A stretch of DNA of 64,000 bases, from contig NZ_JABFHF010000008.1 in NCBI RefSeq assembly GCF_015476655.1, forward strand, positions 124,001-188,000. Direction: 5' to 3'. Position 1 is the first letter of the stretch. Each line of letters opens with the position of its first letter. The DNA is from Aquiflexum lacus. Lineage in GTDB: Bacteria; Bacteroidota; Bacteroidia; Cytophagales; Cyclobacteriaceae. Shown one piece after another: positions 26,213-36,953 of the stretch. The position numbers were made by a program, and so were the translations under genes. The notes under the pieces are model-generated. The model was not told the DNA's origin. It did not search any database and worked only from the letters and a program-made list of their open reading frames with translations.

Positions 26213-27049
26213 CTACTTCTCAGCCATCACCTTCTTGATATACGCCACACTCTGTGGAATCTGCTGCACTGACCTGGAAGACTCGTCTTCAATAATCAGG
26301 TATTTAGTGCCGACTTTTTGGGCTTGCTTGATAAGGCCATGGATATCAACATCACCTGTGCCAAGCACTACATTGGTCTCCACATCTCCCCTACCATCTG
26401 TACTCCCAGGAGTGCCATGTGCACGGTCTTTCAAATGTAAAAGGGGAAATTTCTTTGGATACTTTTTCATAATGGCCAGCGGATCACCACCTCCCATTTG
26501 AACCCAATAGACATCCATGTTGAAATCGTAGTTTTTGGCGTTTTTGAGCATTTCATCGAAAAGCACTCCTTTGCCATAAGGCTTGAACTCGTAACCATGA
26601 GGATGATAACAAAGAGTGATTCCTGCATCTTTCAGAATCTTTCCGGCTTTATTGAATACTTCTATTGCCTCCTTGGTTTCCTTGATACTGAACTGACCCG
26701 AAGGATGGGGAATCCAGGTACAGGTGGCGAATTTTGCCCCATAGGAATTGGCATTGTCAATGACAGATTGGGGATTATCCCTCAAGGCTTCATATCCTGC
26801 CCCAACGGCAACAATTGAAAGTCCTAATCCTGAAAGGAAAGCTTTGTACTCCTCTTTTTCCATACCGTAAGTGCCTCCACCTTCCAGGTATTTGATACCC
26901 ATACCGGGAATCAAAGCATGGGTTCCTTTGGCATCCTGTTTCATTTCATTTCGCAGGCTGTACAATTGCAGGGCAATTTCCTGGGCTTTTATTTGGCCAG
27001 CAGAAAGTATCATGACGGCCATTAAAAAAGTTTTTGTTAGATTTTTCAT
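26213..27049 (-). CDS. Secreted sugar phosphate isomerase/epimerase-like TIM-barrel protein
   Basis: A 278-residue protein of the xylose isomerase-like TIM-barrel superfamily (AP endonuclease 2-like fold). It has an N-terminal signal peptide (residues 1-22, ending IKAQ). Recognisable parts are IALQLYSLRNEM at the start of the barrel, LCYHPHGYEFKPYG, NMDVYWVQMGGGDPLAIMKK and LLHLKDRAHGTPGS, where metal-ligand Glu/His/Asp residues normally sit. A periplasmic place fits the neighbouring secreted sugar oxidoreductases and DUF1080 protein. It may act as an epimerase or as a lyase on keto-sugars; the reaction is not determined. Confidence 0.8.
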   Translation of the reverse strand: MKNLTKTFLMAVMILSAGQIKAQEIALQLYSLRNEMKQDAKGTHALIPGMGIKYLEGGGTYGMEKEEYKAFLSGLGLSIVAVGAGYEALRDNPQSVIDNANSYGAKFATCTWIPHPSGQFSIKETKEAIEVFNKAGKILKDAGITLCYHPHGYEFKPYGKGVLFDEMLKNAKNYDFNMDVYWVQMGGGDPLAIMKKYPKKFPLLHLKDRAHGTPGSTDGRGDVETNVVLGTGDVDIHGLIKQAQKVGTKYLIIEDESSRSVQQIPQSVAYIKKVMAEK

Positions 27050-27187
27050 AGGATCATTTTGGGTTTGAATTTAAATATAGGCATAACTCAACAATTTTTG
27101 CTTTTGAATTTTGACCAACGGACATTATCGATTTTAGAATTATCTGATAATAATGCTAAATTGCCTTGACAGTTTTAATTCAAATAT

Positions 27188-28231
27188 ATGCCCAGCAATC
27201 GTAGGAATTTTCTCAAACTAACCGCACTGACAGGACTTGCCATGACCATCAAACCCAATTTATCCTTTTCCAATGACAATGACACCATTTTAGGACATGG
27301 TGATTTCAAATACAAAGTTGATTCATCTTGGGGAAATCTTGACCCAAGTAAAACACCCGTTGTCAATTGCCATGAAATGGTCATGGATAAAAAGGGCCGT
27401 TTGATTATGGTGACAGATGAAGCAAAAAACAACATCATCATCTATGACCAATCTGGAAAACTATTGGATTCATGGACCTTGAATTTACCTTCCGCTCATG
27501 GATTGAGCTTGGTCAATGAAGGCGGTGAGGAATTTTTATGGATCGTAGACAATGGAGGAAGGGTGATCAAAACCGATTTGAAAGGAAAAATCATTACTGA
27601 AATCTCCTCCCCCTTAAACAATGGAATTTATTCCGAAAAAATGAGATGGGTGCCCACTGAAACCTGTGTAGCACCAAATGGAGACCTGTATATCACTGAT
27701 GGATACGGTTCCCAATTTGTATTGCAATATGATTCAAAAGGCAATTTTATTCGAAAGTTCGGGGGAGATGGACATGGGGACGCACAATTCAAAACAGTAC
27801 ACGGCATTGCGGTAGACCAACGTAAAGGCGGAACCCCTACCCTGTTGTGTACTTCCAGGGGACATAATTCCTTCAAAAGATTTACAATGGAAGGGGAATA
27901 TTTGGAAACTATTTTTCTGCCAGGAGCATTTGTCTGCCGTCCGGTTATCCATGGCAAAAACCTCTATGCAGGAGTTTGCTGGTCACGGGCAAAATATTTG
28001 GAGCAGATGGACAATTCGGGATTTGTCACCATTCTTGATGAAAATGACAAGGTGGTGTCCAATCCGGGAGGAACAGCTCCTAAATACATTGACGGGGAGT
28101 TGCAATTGATGATTCAGAAAGAGCCGGTTTTCAAACATTGCCATGATGTCTGCATTGACCAGGATGAAAACATCTATGTCTGTCAGTGGAATGCTTCCAA
28201 AACTTATCCGATTAAGTTGACGAGGATCTAA
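27188..28231 (+). CDS. Tat-exported NHL / six-bladed beta-propeller protein
   Basis: A 347-residue protein. The N-terminus carries a twin-arginine signal (NRRNFLKLTALTGLAM). The mature part has propeller repeats of NHL style, for example APNGDLYITDGYGSQFVLQY and a repeat beginning VHGIAVDQRKGG. It resembles the NHL domain of peptidylglycine-type lyases but lacks a copper monooxygenase domain. Divergent from the TIM-barrel gene (138 nt between starts) and convergent with DUF1080, it probably belongs to the same periplasmic sugar system. Its function is not known. Confidence 0.7.
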   Translation: MPSNRRNFLKLTALTGLAMTIKPNLSFSNDNDTILGHGDFKYKVDSSWGNLDPSKTPVVNCHEMVMDKKGRLIMVTDEAKNNIIIYDQSGKLLDSWTLNLPSAHGLSLVNEGGEEFLWIVDNGGRVIKTDLKGKIITEISSPLNNGIYSEKMRWVPTETCVAPNGDLYITDGYGSQFVLQYDSKGNFIRKFGGDGHGDAQFKTVHGIAVDQRKGGTPTLLCTSRGHNSFKRFTMEGEYLETIFLPGAFVCRPVIHGKNLYAGVCWSRAKYLEQMDNSGFVTILDENDKVVSNPGGTAPKYIDGELQLMIQKEPVFKHCHDVCIDQDENIYVCQWNASKTYPIKLTRI

Positions 28232-28262
28232 TTGAAGAGACTGGATATTAACCTTGCAAAAA

Positions 28263-28352
28263 GTAGAACTGGATATTTATTGATATTTGATATTTGTTGA
28301 TATTATTGATAACTGCTTTCAGCAGAATGGTTGGATATTTTTAGATATTGAT
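28263..28352. repeat. GATATT-rich intergenic repeat, copy 1
   Basis: Repeated TTGATATT, GATATTTGTTGATATTA and TTGGATATTTTTAGATATT units. A related stretch lies at about 32318-32395 with the same order of blocks. Confidence 0.5.
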
Positions 28353-28354
28353 TT

Positions 28355-28380
28355 AAAACCAAGCGTGGATGCTTGGTTTT
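28355..28380. terminator. Bidirectional terminator between NHL and DUF1080 genes
   Basis: AAAACCAAGC (28355-28364) pairs perfectly with GCTTGGTTTT (28371-28380) around a 6-nt loop. T runs lie on both strands. Confidence 0.8.
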
Positions 28381-28407
28381 ATTGTTAGAGGGCAATTAGG
28401 TATTTAT

Positions 28408-29163
28408 TTAATTGTTGGAGATCAATGGAGCAATTTGATCTACTGAGGTGACTCCAGCGGGGAGTTCGGTGATTTTAAGATTTCTGAAATGTATGGGAGC
28501 CCCTTCTGATTCGAGACAGATATATCCTTTTTTTTGGCTGGACTGACTGATGCCATTGACAAACTTCCCATTAACTGATAATTTGATAACACCATCCACA
28601 CAGACTACCACATAGGTATTCCACTGCCCTTTGCCCAAGCAGCGGTTTTCGATGGATTTGCTCCTTGTTCCTCTTGGATTATCAGGTACGGTAGTCACTC
28701 CCCCAACTCCAAACAATTCACCGTGCACATAGGCTATGGGCGGCAAAACCCCATCTTTTTTATTTTGATTGACCCAATCCAATTCCAACATCTGAACTTC
28801 AACCCCGTCAGGTAGTCGGTTATCACCTGGAACTGCACTGCTCCATACAAATGTCCCTGAATTACCCCCTGCCTCCATGTGCTTCCACTCTATGTACATG
28901 ATGAAATTTTCGTACTGCTTTTCTGACCGGATTACCCCAATCGGTAAACCTTTGCAAACCAGTTCATCTCCTTCAAAATACCAGGTTTCTTTTTCAGTAT
29001 TTACATTGAACCATTTCAGGGGAATTTCTTCAGGTTTCTTATCGCTGACCAAAGACTCCAATCCTTGAGATTTGCCGAATTCAAATAAAAACTCCTGGCC
29101 TGAAACATGAGTATGGATTAGAAAAAAAACTGCAATGATGGCAAAAGGGAACTTAAATTTCAT
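28408..29163 (-). CDS. DUF1080 protein (3-keto-disaccharide hydrolase family)
   Basis: A 251-residue secreted protein with a signal peptide (residues 1-22, ending HVSG). It shows the DUF1080 lectin-like jelly-roll pattern: [20 protein letters not shown], then [15 protein letters not shown], then [19 protein letters not shown]. Pfam names this family 3-keto-disaccharide hydrolase. It is 39 nt downstream of a Tat-exported Gfo/Idh/MocA oxidoreductase on the same strand, so oxidation of a sugar at C3 followed by cleavage is a natural joint function. The activity is family-based inference. Confidence 0.88.
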   Translation of the reverse strand: MKFKFPFAIIAVFFLIHTHVSGQEFLFEFGKSQGLESLVSDKKPEEIPLKWFNVNTEKETWYFEGDELVCKGLPIGVIRSEKQYENFIMYIEWKHMEAGGNSGTFVWSSAVPGDNRLPDGVEVQMLELDWVNQNKKDGVLPPIAYVHGELFGVGGVTTVPDNPRGTRSKSIENRCLGKGQWNTYVVVCVDGVIKLSVNGKFVNGISQSSQKKGYICLESEGAPIHFRNLKITELPAGVTSVDQIAPLISNN

Positions 29164-29202
29164 TTTTCTAAATTTAAAATTCTGAGGGTTTCAAAATAAT
29201 GA

Positions 29203-30516
29203 TCATAAAACTTTGGTCTTGCCGGGAATTGCCACTTGCGGAACCGGCCATTCCAAATCCCAACGGTATTCATCCAAAGCAGGGCCAAGGACCTGTTTGG
29301 AATTTATGGCTTGCTCCCAAGTGATCGTCTGTCCTGAATACCCTACCATTCTCCCTAAAATGGCCAACATGGTACTGTTTGCCATCAAATCTCCTTCATT
29401 CATTGGCTTCCCAGCTCGGATTGCAGCGAATAATTCCTCATGTTGGGTTTCATAGGGATTGTTTTTTTCGCCTTCATAATCCCATAGGCTATCATTTTGA
29501 ATTCTATGTGTCTGCCTGCCTATATCGACTACGGCACTTCCATTCTTACCAAACACTTCGGCTTTATTGACATTGGAACATCCCTGTTGCTGCCTGCTGA
29601 AATGAATCCCTTTCGCACCGTTTTCATATTCATATTCAATGGCGAAGTGATCATAGATATTTCCCCATTTCTCTTCGGTCCTTGATTGTCGGCCTCCAGT
29701 ACCGGTGGCTTTTACAGGTAGCTTATCGCCAAATGCCCAAGACATCATATCCAAGCTATGGACCATCATTTCCACAATATAATCTCCGGAAAGCCAATCA
29801 TAGTAATACCAATTTCTCAATTGATACTCCATTTCGGTCCATGAAGGCTGTTTTTCCTTATACCACAATCCGCCACCGTTTCTGACTGTCAATACCGACA
29901 TCACTTCCCCGATTTCCCCACTATTGATTTTTTCAAACAAAGCTCTTTTGGGGAAATCATACCTAAAAGTAAAGCCTGAAACAACATTCAGCCCTTTTTC
30001 TTTAGCCAACTTTGCCGTTTCCAATACACTTCTAACGCCGGGAGCATCAACCGCCACAGGCTTTTCACAAAACACATGCTTTCCTGCCTGAACGGCTGAT
30101 TTGAAGTGACCTGGCCTGAAAGCCGGCGGGGTGGTCAGGATAACCACATCGACATCGGAGTCCAGCACCTTTTGGTAAGCATCGAATCCGATGAATTTAT
30201 GATCCTCAGCCACCTGAACCTGTAGCGGATTGACCTGAATGAGGGCATTGTAAGACTCATCCAAATAATCAGAAAATATATCCGCCATACAGGTCAGCAT
30301 AGCATTTGGATCTGCTTTTAGCGCCTGTGCGGCTGCCCCTGTACCTCTGCCCCCACAACCGATCAAACCTACTTTTAGAATATCGTCTTTCATGCCAAAA
30401 CTATTGTTGATATTAAAAACCAAAGGAAGTGCCGCACTACCTACCAAGGCCTTCCCAGTAGTTTTGAGAAAGGTTCTTCGTTTTTTGTTTTCGGGATTGT
30501 CTTTTGAATATTCCAT
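29203..30516 (-). CDS. Tat-exported Gfo/Idh/MocA family oxidoreductase (A)
   Basis: A 437-residue NAD(P)-dependent sugar oxidoreductase. The N-terminal twin-arginine signal is KKRRTFLKTTGKALVG. The Rossmann glycine motif is VGLIGCGGRGTGAAAQAL near residue 48. The family EKP motif is HVFCEKPVAVDAPG near residue 150, and the catalytic-region histidine lies in EMMVHSLDMMSWAFG. Periplasmic members of this type keep tightly bound cofactor. It probably shares an operon with the downstream DUF1080 gene. It is divergent from a second Gfo/Idh gene at 30936. Confidence 0.9.
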   Translation of the reverse strand: MEYSKDNPENKKRRTFLKTTGKALVGSAALPLVFNINNSFGMKDDILKVGLIGCGGRGTGAAAQALKADPNAMLTCMADIFSDYLDESYNALIQVNPLQVQVAEDHKFIGFDAYQKVLDSDVDVVILTTPPAFRPGHFKSAVQAGKHVFCEKPVAVDAPGVRSVLETAKLAKEKGLNVVSGFTFRYDFPKRALFEKINSGEIGEVMSVLTVRNGGGLWYKEKQPSWTEMEYQLRNWYYYDWLSGDYIVEMMVHSLDMMSWAFGDKLPVKATGTGGRQSRTEEKWGNIYDHFAIEYEYENGAKGIHFSRQQQGCSNVNKAEVFGKNGSAVVDIGRQTHRIQNDSLWDYEGEKNNPYETQHEELFAAIRAGKPMNEGDLMANSTMLAILGRMVGYSGQTITWEQAINSKQVLGPALDEYRWDLEWPVPQVAIPGKTKVL

Positions 30517-30935
30517 ATTGAGGGTATTTGATTTTGACGTACAGCAAAATTTAATTTTTATCTGGAAACAGAAAATTAACCCATCTCAAGAAACTGAAAT
30601 CAAAGGGTTGTCTCTTATTGGGATCTTTGGATAATAAGTTTTTCATATTAACTGTGGATTTATTGTTTATATAATTTAATCACATTTTATACTCTTGACT
30701 TATCTGACTGAGGATCAAATACCATATTCAATTTTAAATTGCTTTACTATGCAAAAAATATAATTTTTTACATCACTGAATCACCGGGAGAAAAACTGGT
30801 AAAACCAACTGGCAATTCATGATTTCTACTGACCGTTTGAATAAAGAAAGCATTTTAAACGCAAAAATCAAAAGAGGATTTTCTATCTTGGAATATCCGA
30901 ACGATGTATGGTATCCACCCAATAACCTCCCACCT
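30517..30935. other. Intergenic region between divergent Gfo/Idh genes
   Basis: A 419-nt AT-rich stretch that must hold two divergent promoters. I see no clear TTTG-N19-TAnnTTTG pair and no strong hairpin. An in-frame ATG at 30819 would lengthen the right-hand gene by 39 residues, but that extension has no signal character. Confidence 0.45.
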
Positions 30936-32288
<1,353 letters not shown>

Positions 32289-32317
32289 TTTAAAAGATCA
32301 TAGGATGAATCCAAAGC

Positions 32318-32395
32318 AAATTGATATTTGTCGATATTAATAAATATTGGTTGATATCAGCCCTTAGCAAGCGTGTTGGATATAAATTGATATTA
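32318..32395. repeat. GATATT-rich intergenic repeat, copy 2
   Basis: Contains GATATTTGTCGATATTA, TTGGTTGATATCAGC and TGTTGGATATAAATTGATATT in the same order as the copy at 28263-28352, with substitutions and small gaps. Confidence 0.45.
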
Positions 32396-32396
32396 T

Positions 32397-32424
32397 GCCT
32401 GAGCCCTCAACTTAGGCTTTATTT
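32397..32424 (+). terminator. Terminator after oxidoreductase B
   Basis: GCCTGAG pairs with CTTAGGC (one wobble) around a 7-nt loop, followed by TTTATTTT. Confidence 0.6.
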
Positions 32425-32530
32425 TAACCCTACTTTATCAAATTAAAATGGAATTAAGGTCTACATTTCGATTCAATAATTGTTCTGAGTCAAGCAAAGC
32501 TAATTCAGGTGAAATTTGGTTGGCTTCAAT

Positions 32531-32699
32531 ATCCCTTTAGGGATAAAATATAGGTAGTAGAAAGAGTTTGATTATTGTGGGTTTCCGTGCCTTTAGGTAC
32601 GGGATATGTTGTACCTGCCTACCGGACAAGTTGGCCTAAAGGCACATATACCGTTCGATTGATCGTTTAATTTTACCCATATGGTGTCCCTAAAGGGAC
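32531..32699. repeat. Inverted pair of REP-like elements (REPIN-like)
   Basis: The right half (32635-32699) runs from CCTAAAGGCAC to the palindrome GTCCCTAAAGGGAC. The left half (32531-32597) is an inverted version, starting with TCCCTTTAGGGA and ending with GTGCCTTTAGG. A single copy of the same unit is at 39229-39291. The 519-nt gap between genes here otherwise holds only the GATATT repeat and one terminator. Confidence 0.7.
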
Positions 32700-32807
32700 T
32701 TTAGCCAATTTTAGAATTATAGTAATGAAGAATTTCAAATGAGGATTCCTTAACATGACAAATTAGGGTTAAAGTACTTGCAAAATTCCGTAAATCCATA
32801 TTATTAA

Positions 32808-34274
32808 ATGAAGTTAACCGACTTAGACCTTATTATTATAGGACTGTTTTTCCTTTTGATGCTGGCCATTGGGATTTATGCCTATTTCAAAAACAGAAGC
32901 GCTGAAGATTATTTTGTGGCAGGGGGCAATTTACCCTGGTGGCTTTCCGGAATTTCCCATCACGTATCCGGCTACAGTGGTGCTGTATTCGTGGCCTATG
33001 CTGCTTTGGCATATACCCATGGTGTATCTATATATTTTTGGTGGGCTTTGACTATTGGTACAACTATCCTTGCCAGCGCCCGGGTTTTTCCGGTGTTATG
33101 GGTAAGGTTGAGGAAACAATTTCAGATTCAATCCCCTTTGGAATTCCTGGAAAAACGCTACAATCTCCTTACCCAACAGATTATGGCCTGGAGCGGGGTC
33201 TTATTGAAGTTGTTTGATATCGGGGCCAAGTGGGCAGCAATTGCCATTTTACTCAATGTATTTACAGGAATCAGTCTCCCTGTTGGCATACTGATATCAG
33301 GCGGGATTTCACTTCTTTACATTACTTTCGGTGGACTTTGGGCGGTGGTAATCACAGATTTCACCCAATTCATTGTACAACTGTTGGCAGGTATCGTGAT
33401 GTTTGTGGCTGTGTTGCAATACATGGACGGGTTTGAAAGTCTATTCACCATTTGGGATCAGCTTCCTGCCGAAAACAGTCAACCTTTCAATGAACCGTAC
33501 GGGGCAGGTTTTGCCCTGGCCTTTCTATTTATCAATTTCCTGTCTTACAACGGGGGGCAATGGAATTTGGCTACAAGATATATTTCATCACCTTCCGAAA
33601 ATCAGGCCATCAAAGCAGCCAGGCTTTCCGGGATATTGTACCTGATCTGGCCTTTGATTTTATTTTTCCCCATGTGGGCAGCTCCGATTTTATTACCTGA
33701 TTTGCTTGACCCAAGTCAATCTTATGGAGAATTGACCCTTCTGTTGTTACCATCTGGTTTGGTGGGATTGGTCATCGCTTCCTTGTTTGCCAATACTATG
33801 TCCATGACTTCCTCTGATATCAATACCATTGCAGCTGTGATTACTAGGGATATTTTGCCTACGTTTTCAAAAAAACTCGGTCATGGCAAATCTTCATTGG
33901 CATTCGCCAGAATTACCACATTCATTTTCACCAGCATGACCATTCTTATTGCACTCCAATATGAATACTTTGGAGGAATACTGGGTTTGATCATTTCCTG
34001 GTTTGGAGCTTTGGTAGGCCCGATTGCGATCCCGATGCTATTTGGTTTAATTCCTGCTTTCAGATCTTGCGGACCGATAGCAGCCATTGGATCTATATTT
34101 TCAGGTTTGTTGACATTTATTTTGACCAAAAACATTGAAATCAGTAGTTTGGCTTTACAGGTCAGTTTACCTTTGATTGTGTCGGCCATTGCCTATATAG
34201 GCATCGGATTGATCCAATTTAAAAGGGTTCCGGAAAACGTCAAATCGCTTCTAAAATCCATAAGTCAAGAATAA
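32808..34274 (+). CDS. Sodium:solute symporter (SSS family)
   Basis: A 488-residue inner-membrane transporter with about 13 helices. Characteristic SSS segments are AEDYFVAGGNLPWWLSGISH near residue 32, followed by HVSGYSGAVFVAYAAL, and SLFANTMSMTSSDINTIAAV near residue 325. The gene is 2 nt upstream of the nagB-nagA fusion gene, so the two are surely co-transcribed. The likely substrate is an amino sugar such as N-acetylglucosamine or a related product; that substrate is inferred only from the neighbour. Confidence 0.88.
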   Translation: MKLTDLDLIIIGLFFLLMLAIGIYAYFKNRSAEDYFVAGGNLPWWLSGISHHVSGYSGAVFVAYAALAYTHGVSIYFWWALTIGTTILASARVFPVLWVRLRKQFQIQSPLEFLEKRYNLLTQQIMAWSGVLLKLFDIGAKWAAIAILLNVFTGISLPVGILISGGISLLYITFGGLWAVVITDFTQFIVQLLAGIVMFVAVLQYMDGFESLFTIWDQLPAENSQPFNEPYGAGFALAFLFINFLSYNGGQWNLATRYISSPSENQAIKAARLSGILYLIWPLILFFPMWAAPILLPDLLDPSQSYGELTLLLLPSGLVGLVIASLFANTMSMTSSDINTIAAVITRDILPTFSKKLGHGKSSLAFARITTFIFTSMTILIALQYEYFGGILGLIISWFGALVGPIAIPMLFGLIPAFRSCGPIAAIGSIFSGLLTFILTKNIEISSLALQVSLPLIVSAIAYIGIGLIQFKRVPENVKSLLKSISQE

Positions 34275-34276
34275 AT

Positions 34277-36157
34277 ATGGAAGTAAATGTTTTCGATTCG
34301 AGGAAGGAAATGGGTGAGGCTGCAGCAAAAGCTGTGGCGTCAAAAATCCTTGAATTACTTTCCAAGAAAGAATCCATAAGGATGGTCTTTGCGGCGGCAC
34401 CGTCCCAAAATGAGTTTCTGGAATCTTTGGTCAACATCAAGGGTATCCCCTGGAACAGGATCATAGCATTTCATATGGATGAGTATCTTGGACTTCCAAA
34501 AGAACATCCCGCGCTTTTTGCCAATTTTCTCAAAAATAAAATATTTGATCAAATCCCATTTAAGGAAATACACTTAATTGACGGCAACAATGATCCCGAG
34601 GAAGAATGTCTCCGGTATTCTGCCATTATTGAGGAATCACCTGTTGACATGGTGTGTATGGGGATTGGGGAAAACGGACATATTGCTTTCAATGATCCTC
34701 CTGTAGCAGCATTCGATGATCCTGCTACAGTAAAAAAAGTAGCACTTGATGCAGCATGCCGGCAGCAACAGGTAAATGATGGCTGTTTTCCAAATCTGGA
34801 AGAAGTCCCGAACCATGCTCTGACCTTGACCGTGCCATCACTTTTGAATGCCTCCTTTATCAGTTGTGTGGTACCGGATAAAAACAAAAAGGATGCGCTG
34901 CAAAAGTCCCTTTATGGCATTATCGAAACCCAATGCCCTGCTTCCATTTTGAGGATACATGGGAATTGCCATTTGTTTACAGACAAAGATGCCTATACAC
35001 AAGCACTTCGACTCCATTTGGAAAAAGAAATCATTGGAAAGGACCTGTTTACCGGATATTATACCTTGTTCAACTCCCAAAATCAACTCATTGAAACCCG
35101 TATCAAACCTATACCAAATGAATCGGGTGCACTTCCTTTTTTTGCACCGGGATTGGTGGACTTGCAGGTAAATGGAGTCAATGGGATTGATTTCAACGAA
35201 GAAGGAATTACAGTTGCGGAAATATTAACAGCCACCCAATACCTGCTTGGCAAGGGAGTGATTGCATTTTTCCCAACCCTTATCACCAATGACCGGAATA
35301 AAATCCTTCAAATCCTCAAAACCTTCCGTCAGGCAATTTCCCAACACCCTTTGATTGCTTCCTGTGTGGGAGGCATTCACCTGGAAGGTCCATTTATATC
35401 CCCACTTGATGGGGCAAGAGGTGCACATGATGCAAAATACATTCAAACCCCAAACTGGAAATTGATCGAAGAATTTCAGAAAGCTTCAGGTGGATTGATA
35501 AAATTGATCACACTGGCGCCGGAATTAGAAGGGGCAATGGACTTGATCAAAAAATGTCATGAATCAGGAATTAAGGTTGCCATTGGGCATAGCCTCGCAT
35601 CGTCTGGGGAAATCACTAAGGCTGCAGAAGCCGGCACAAGTCTTTCCACCCATTTGGGCAATGCTGTTCCTATGGTCCTTCCCCGTCATCCCAATATGCT
35701 TTGGGATCAATTGGCCCATGATGGGTTGTATGCCAGTCTGATTGCAGATGGTTTTCATTTGGGGGAATCTTTTCTGAAAGTGGTTTTGAAAACCAAAGGT
35801 GAAAAAGTTTTTTTGGTCAGTGACAGTACGATGTTTTGTGGCATGGAAGCCGGAGAGTATAGCACTCATATTGGTGAACAAGTGATTCTGGAACCAAATG
35901 GGAAACTGGCATTAAAGCATGGAAATGGCCTATTGGCAGGAGCAAGTAAATGTTTATTGGAAGGAGTACAATATCTAATTGACAAGAAATTGAAATCCCT
36001 TTTAGATGCCTGGAAAATGGGGTCAATTATTCCCAAGACCTTTGCGGATTTGGAACAACGAAATGATGTGGTAGTTTTTTCTTTGGAAGGGGAAAGTCAG
36101 ATTCAAGTTCAAAATGTGATAAAAGACGGAATCATTGTTTTTTCCCAACAGAAATAA
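34277..36157 (+). CDS. Fused glucosamine-6-phosphate deaminase / N-acetylglucosamine-6-phosphate deacetylase
   Basis: A 626-residue two-domain protein. Residues of about 1-240 are NagB-like: FHMDEYLGLPKEHPALFANF and the active-site loop GIGENGHIAFNDPP (His present, Asn at the usual Asp/Asn position, and Asp where NagB often has Glu). Residues of about 255-626 are NagA-like: APGLVDLQVNGVNGIDFNE, the metal ligand Glu in GGIHLEGPFISPLDGARGAH, the histidines in AIGHSLASSGE and STHLGNAVP, and the catalytic Asp in LVSDSTMFCGMEAG. The two steps, deacetylation then deamination to fructose-6-phosphate, are consecutive. No stop or frameshift separates the halves. Confidence 0.88.
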   Translation: MEVNVFDSRKEMGEAAAKAVASKILELLSKKESIRMVFAAAPSQNEFLESLVNIKGIPWNRIIAFHMDEYLGLPKEHPALFANFLKNKIFDQIPFKEIHLIDGNNDPEEECLRYSAIIEESPVDMVCMGIGENGHIAFNDPPVAAFDDPATVKKVALDAACRQQQVNDGCFPNLEEVPNHALTLTVPSLLNASFISCVVPDKNKKDALQKSLYGIIETQCPASILRIHGNCHLFTDKDAYTQALRLHLEKEIIGKDLFTGYYTLFNSQNQLIETRIKPIPNESGALPFFAPGLVDLQVNGVNGIDFNEEGITVAEILTATQYLLGKGVIAFFPTLITNDRNKILQILKTFRQAISQHPLIASCVGGIHLEGPFISPLDGARGAHDAKYIQTPNWKLIEEFQKASGGLIKLITLAPELEGAMDLIKKCHESGIKVAIGHSLASSGEITKAAEAGTSLSTHLGNAVPMVLPRHPNMLWDQLAHDGLYASLIADGFHLGESFLKVVLKTKGEKVFLVSDSTMFCGMEAGEYSTHIGEQVILEPNGKLALKHGNGLLAGASKCLLEGVQYLIDKKLKSLLDAWKMGSIIPKTFADLEQRNDVVVFSLEGESQIQVQNVIKDGIIVFSQQK

Positions 36158-36259
36158 ATAAATCTAGGTAACCTCTTTTACTTGTTACTTTTTCAAATTG
36201 ATTGATATCGTTTATTTATTTTAGACTAGAGGGATTTTTTTATTTGTAAAGGAGAACAT

Positions 36260-36919
36260 TTACAACCCCTGCAGTATTTTACTCCATTTGATATATCCTC
36301 CTTTCGGACAGCTGCAATCTGCCAATAAATACTTCGATCCTCTTCTGGCACCGGTTTTCATCGTGCCATATACTGAACCTCCATCCAAAAAATACTCACT
36401 GCCATCCGAACCGGATTGGGAGAGTTCCTGACTTCGGGTCAGCAGATCCAAAACAAAAACATCTTGCCCTGTTTCCGCCTCCACCAATGTCATTGCCACT
36501 ACCGAAGTACTATTTAAAGGTACTCTTGGTGTGGGGTAGATGGAATTGGCTTTATCAGGTTCCAACATGTCAAATCCATCTGATGCACGGTAAGATTTCA
36601 ATTCCAGCTTCAACAGATATTTTACACCTAAGACTTGATGCATTTTTTCGGTTTCATTCTTTTTGATATTTCCGGCAATCATTTCATAATCCCAATCTTC
36701 AAGGAGTTCCAAACGGATATCCGGGTATTTATCAAACTGTTTCTTAATAATCGAATACAATTTCTCTTCTTCTCTAACCAACAAATCAGGGATTTGAATA
36801 TCCAACAATACAAGCTCTTCTTGCTGCCAACAGACTTTGCAATACTGCTTCTTCTGGAACTTGGTATTCTTGCAGGAGAAAAGTGAAAAGATAAGAAGAA
36901 GTATAAGGTATTTACGCAT
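36260..36919 (-). CDS. Lipoprotein of unknown function
   Basis: About 219 residues from the ATG at 36919 (MRKYLILLLIFSLFSCKN), with a clear lipobox ending in FSC. Upstream in-frame ATG codons at 36922 and 36943 are alternatives. The middle contains LLDIQIPDLLVREEEKLYSI and VLGVKYLLKLELKSYRASDG, vaguely like the CsgG/LpoB type of outer-membrane lipoproteins. I do not assign a family. It lies 34 nt downstream of a beta-barrel gene on the same strand and may be its partner. Confidence 0.55.
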   Translation of the reverse strand: MRKYLILLLIFSLFSCKNTKFQKKQYCKVCWQQEELVLLDIQIPDLLVREEEKLYSIIKKQFDKYPDIRLELLEDWDYEMIAGNIKKNETEKMHQVLGVKYLLKLELKSYRASDGFDMLEPDKANSIYPTPRVPLNSTSVVAMTLVEAETGQDVFVLDLLTRSQELSQSGSDGSEYFLDGGSVYGTMKTGARRGSKYLLADCSCPKGGYIKWSKILQGL

Positions 36920-36953
36920 CATTTGAAACCTAGATCCTGACATCCGAATGGAC

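Noticed and set aside
30819-30935. Longer start for oxidoreductase B
   Set aside because: It would bury the twin-arginine signal 39 residues inside the protein.
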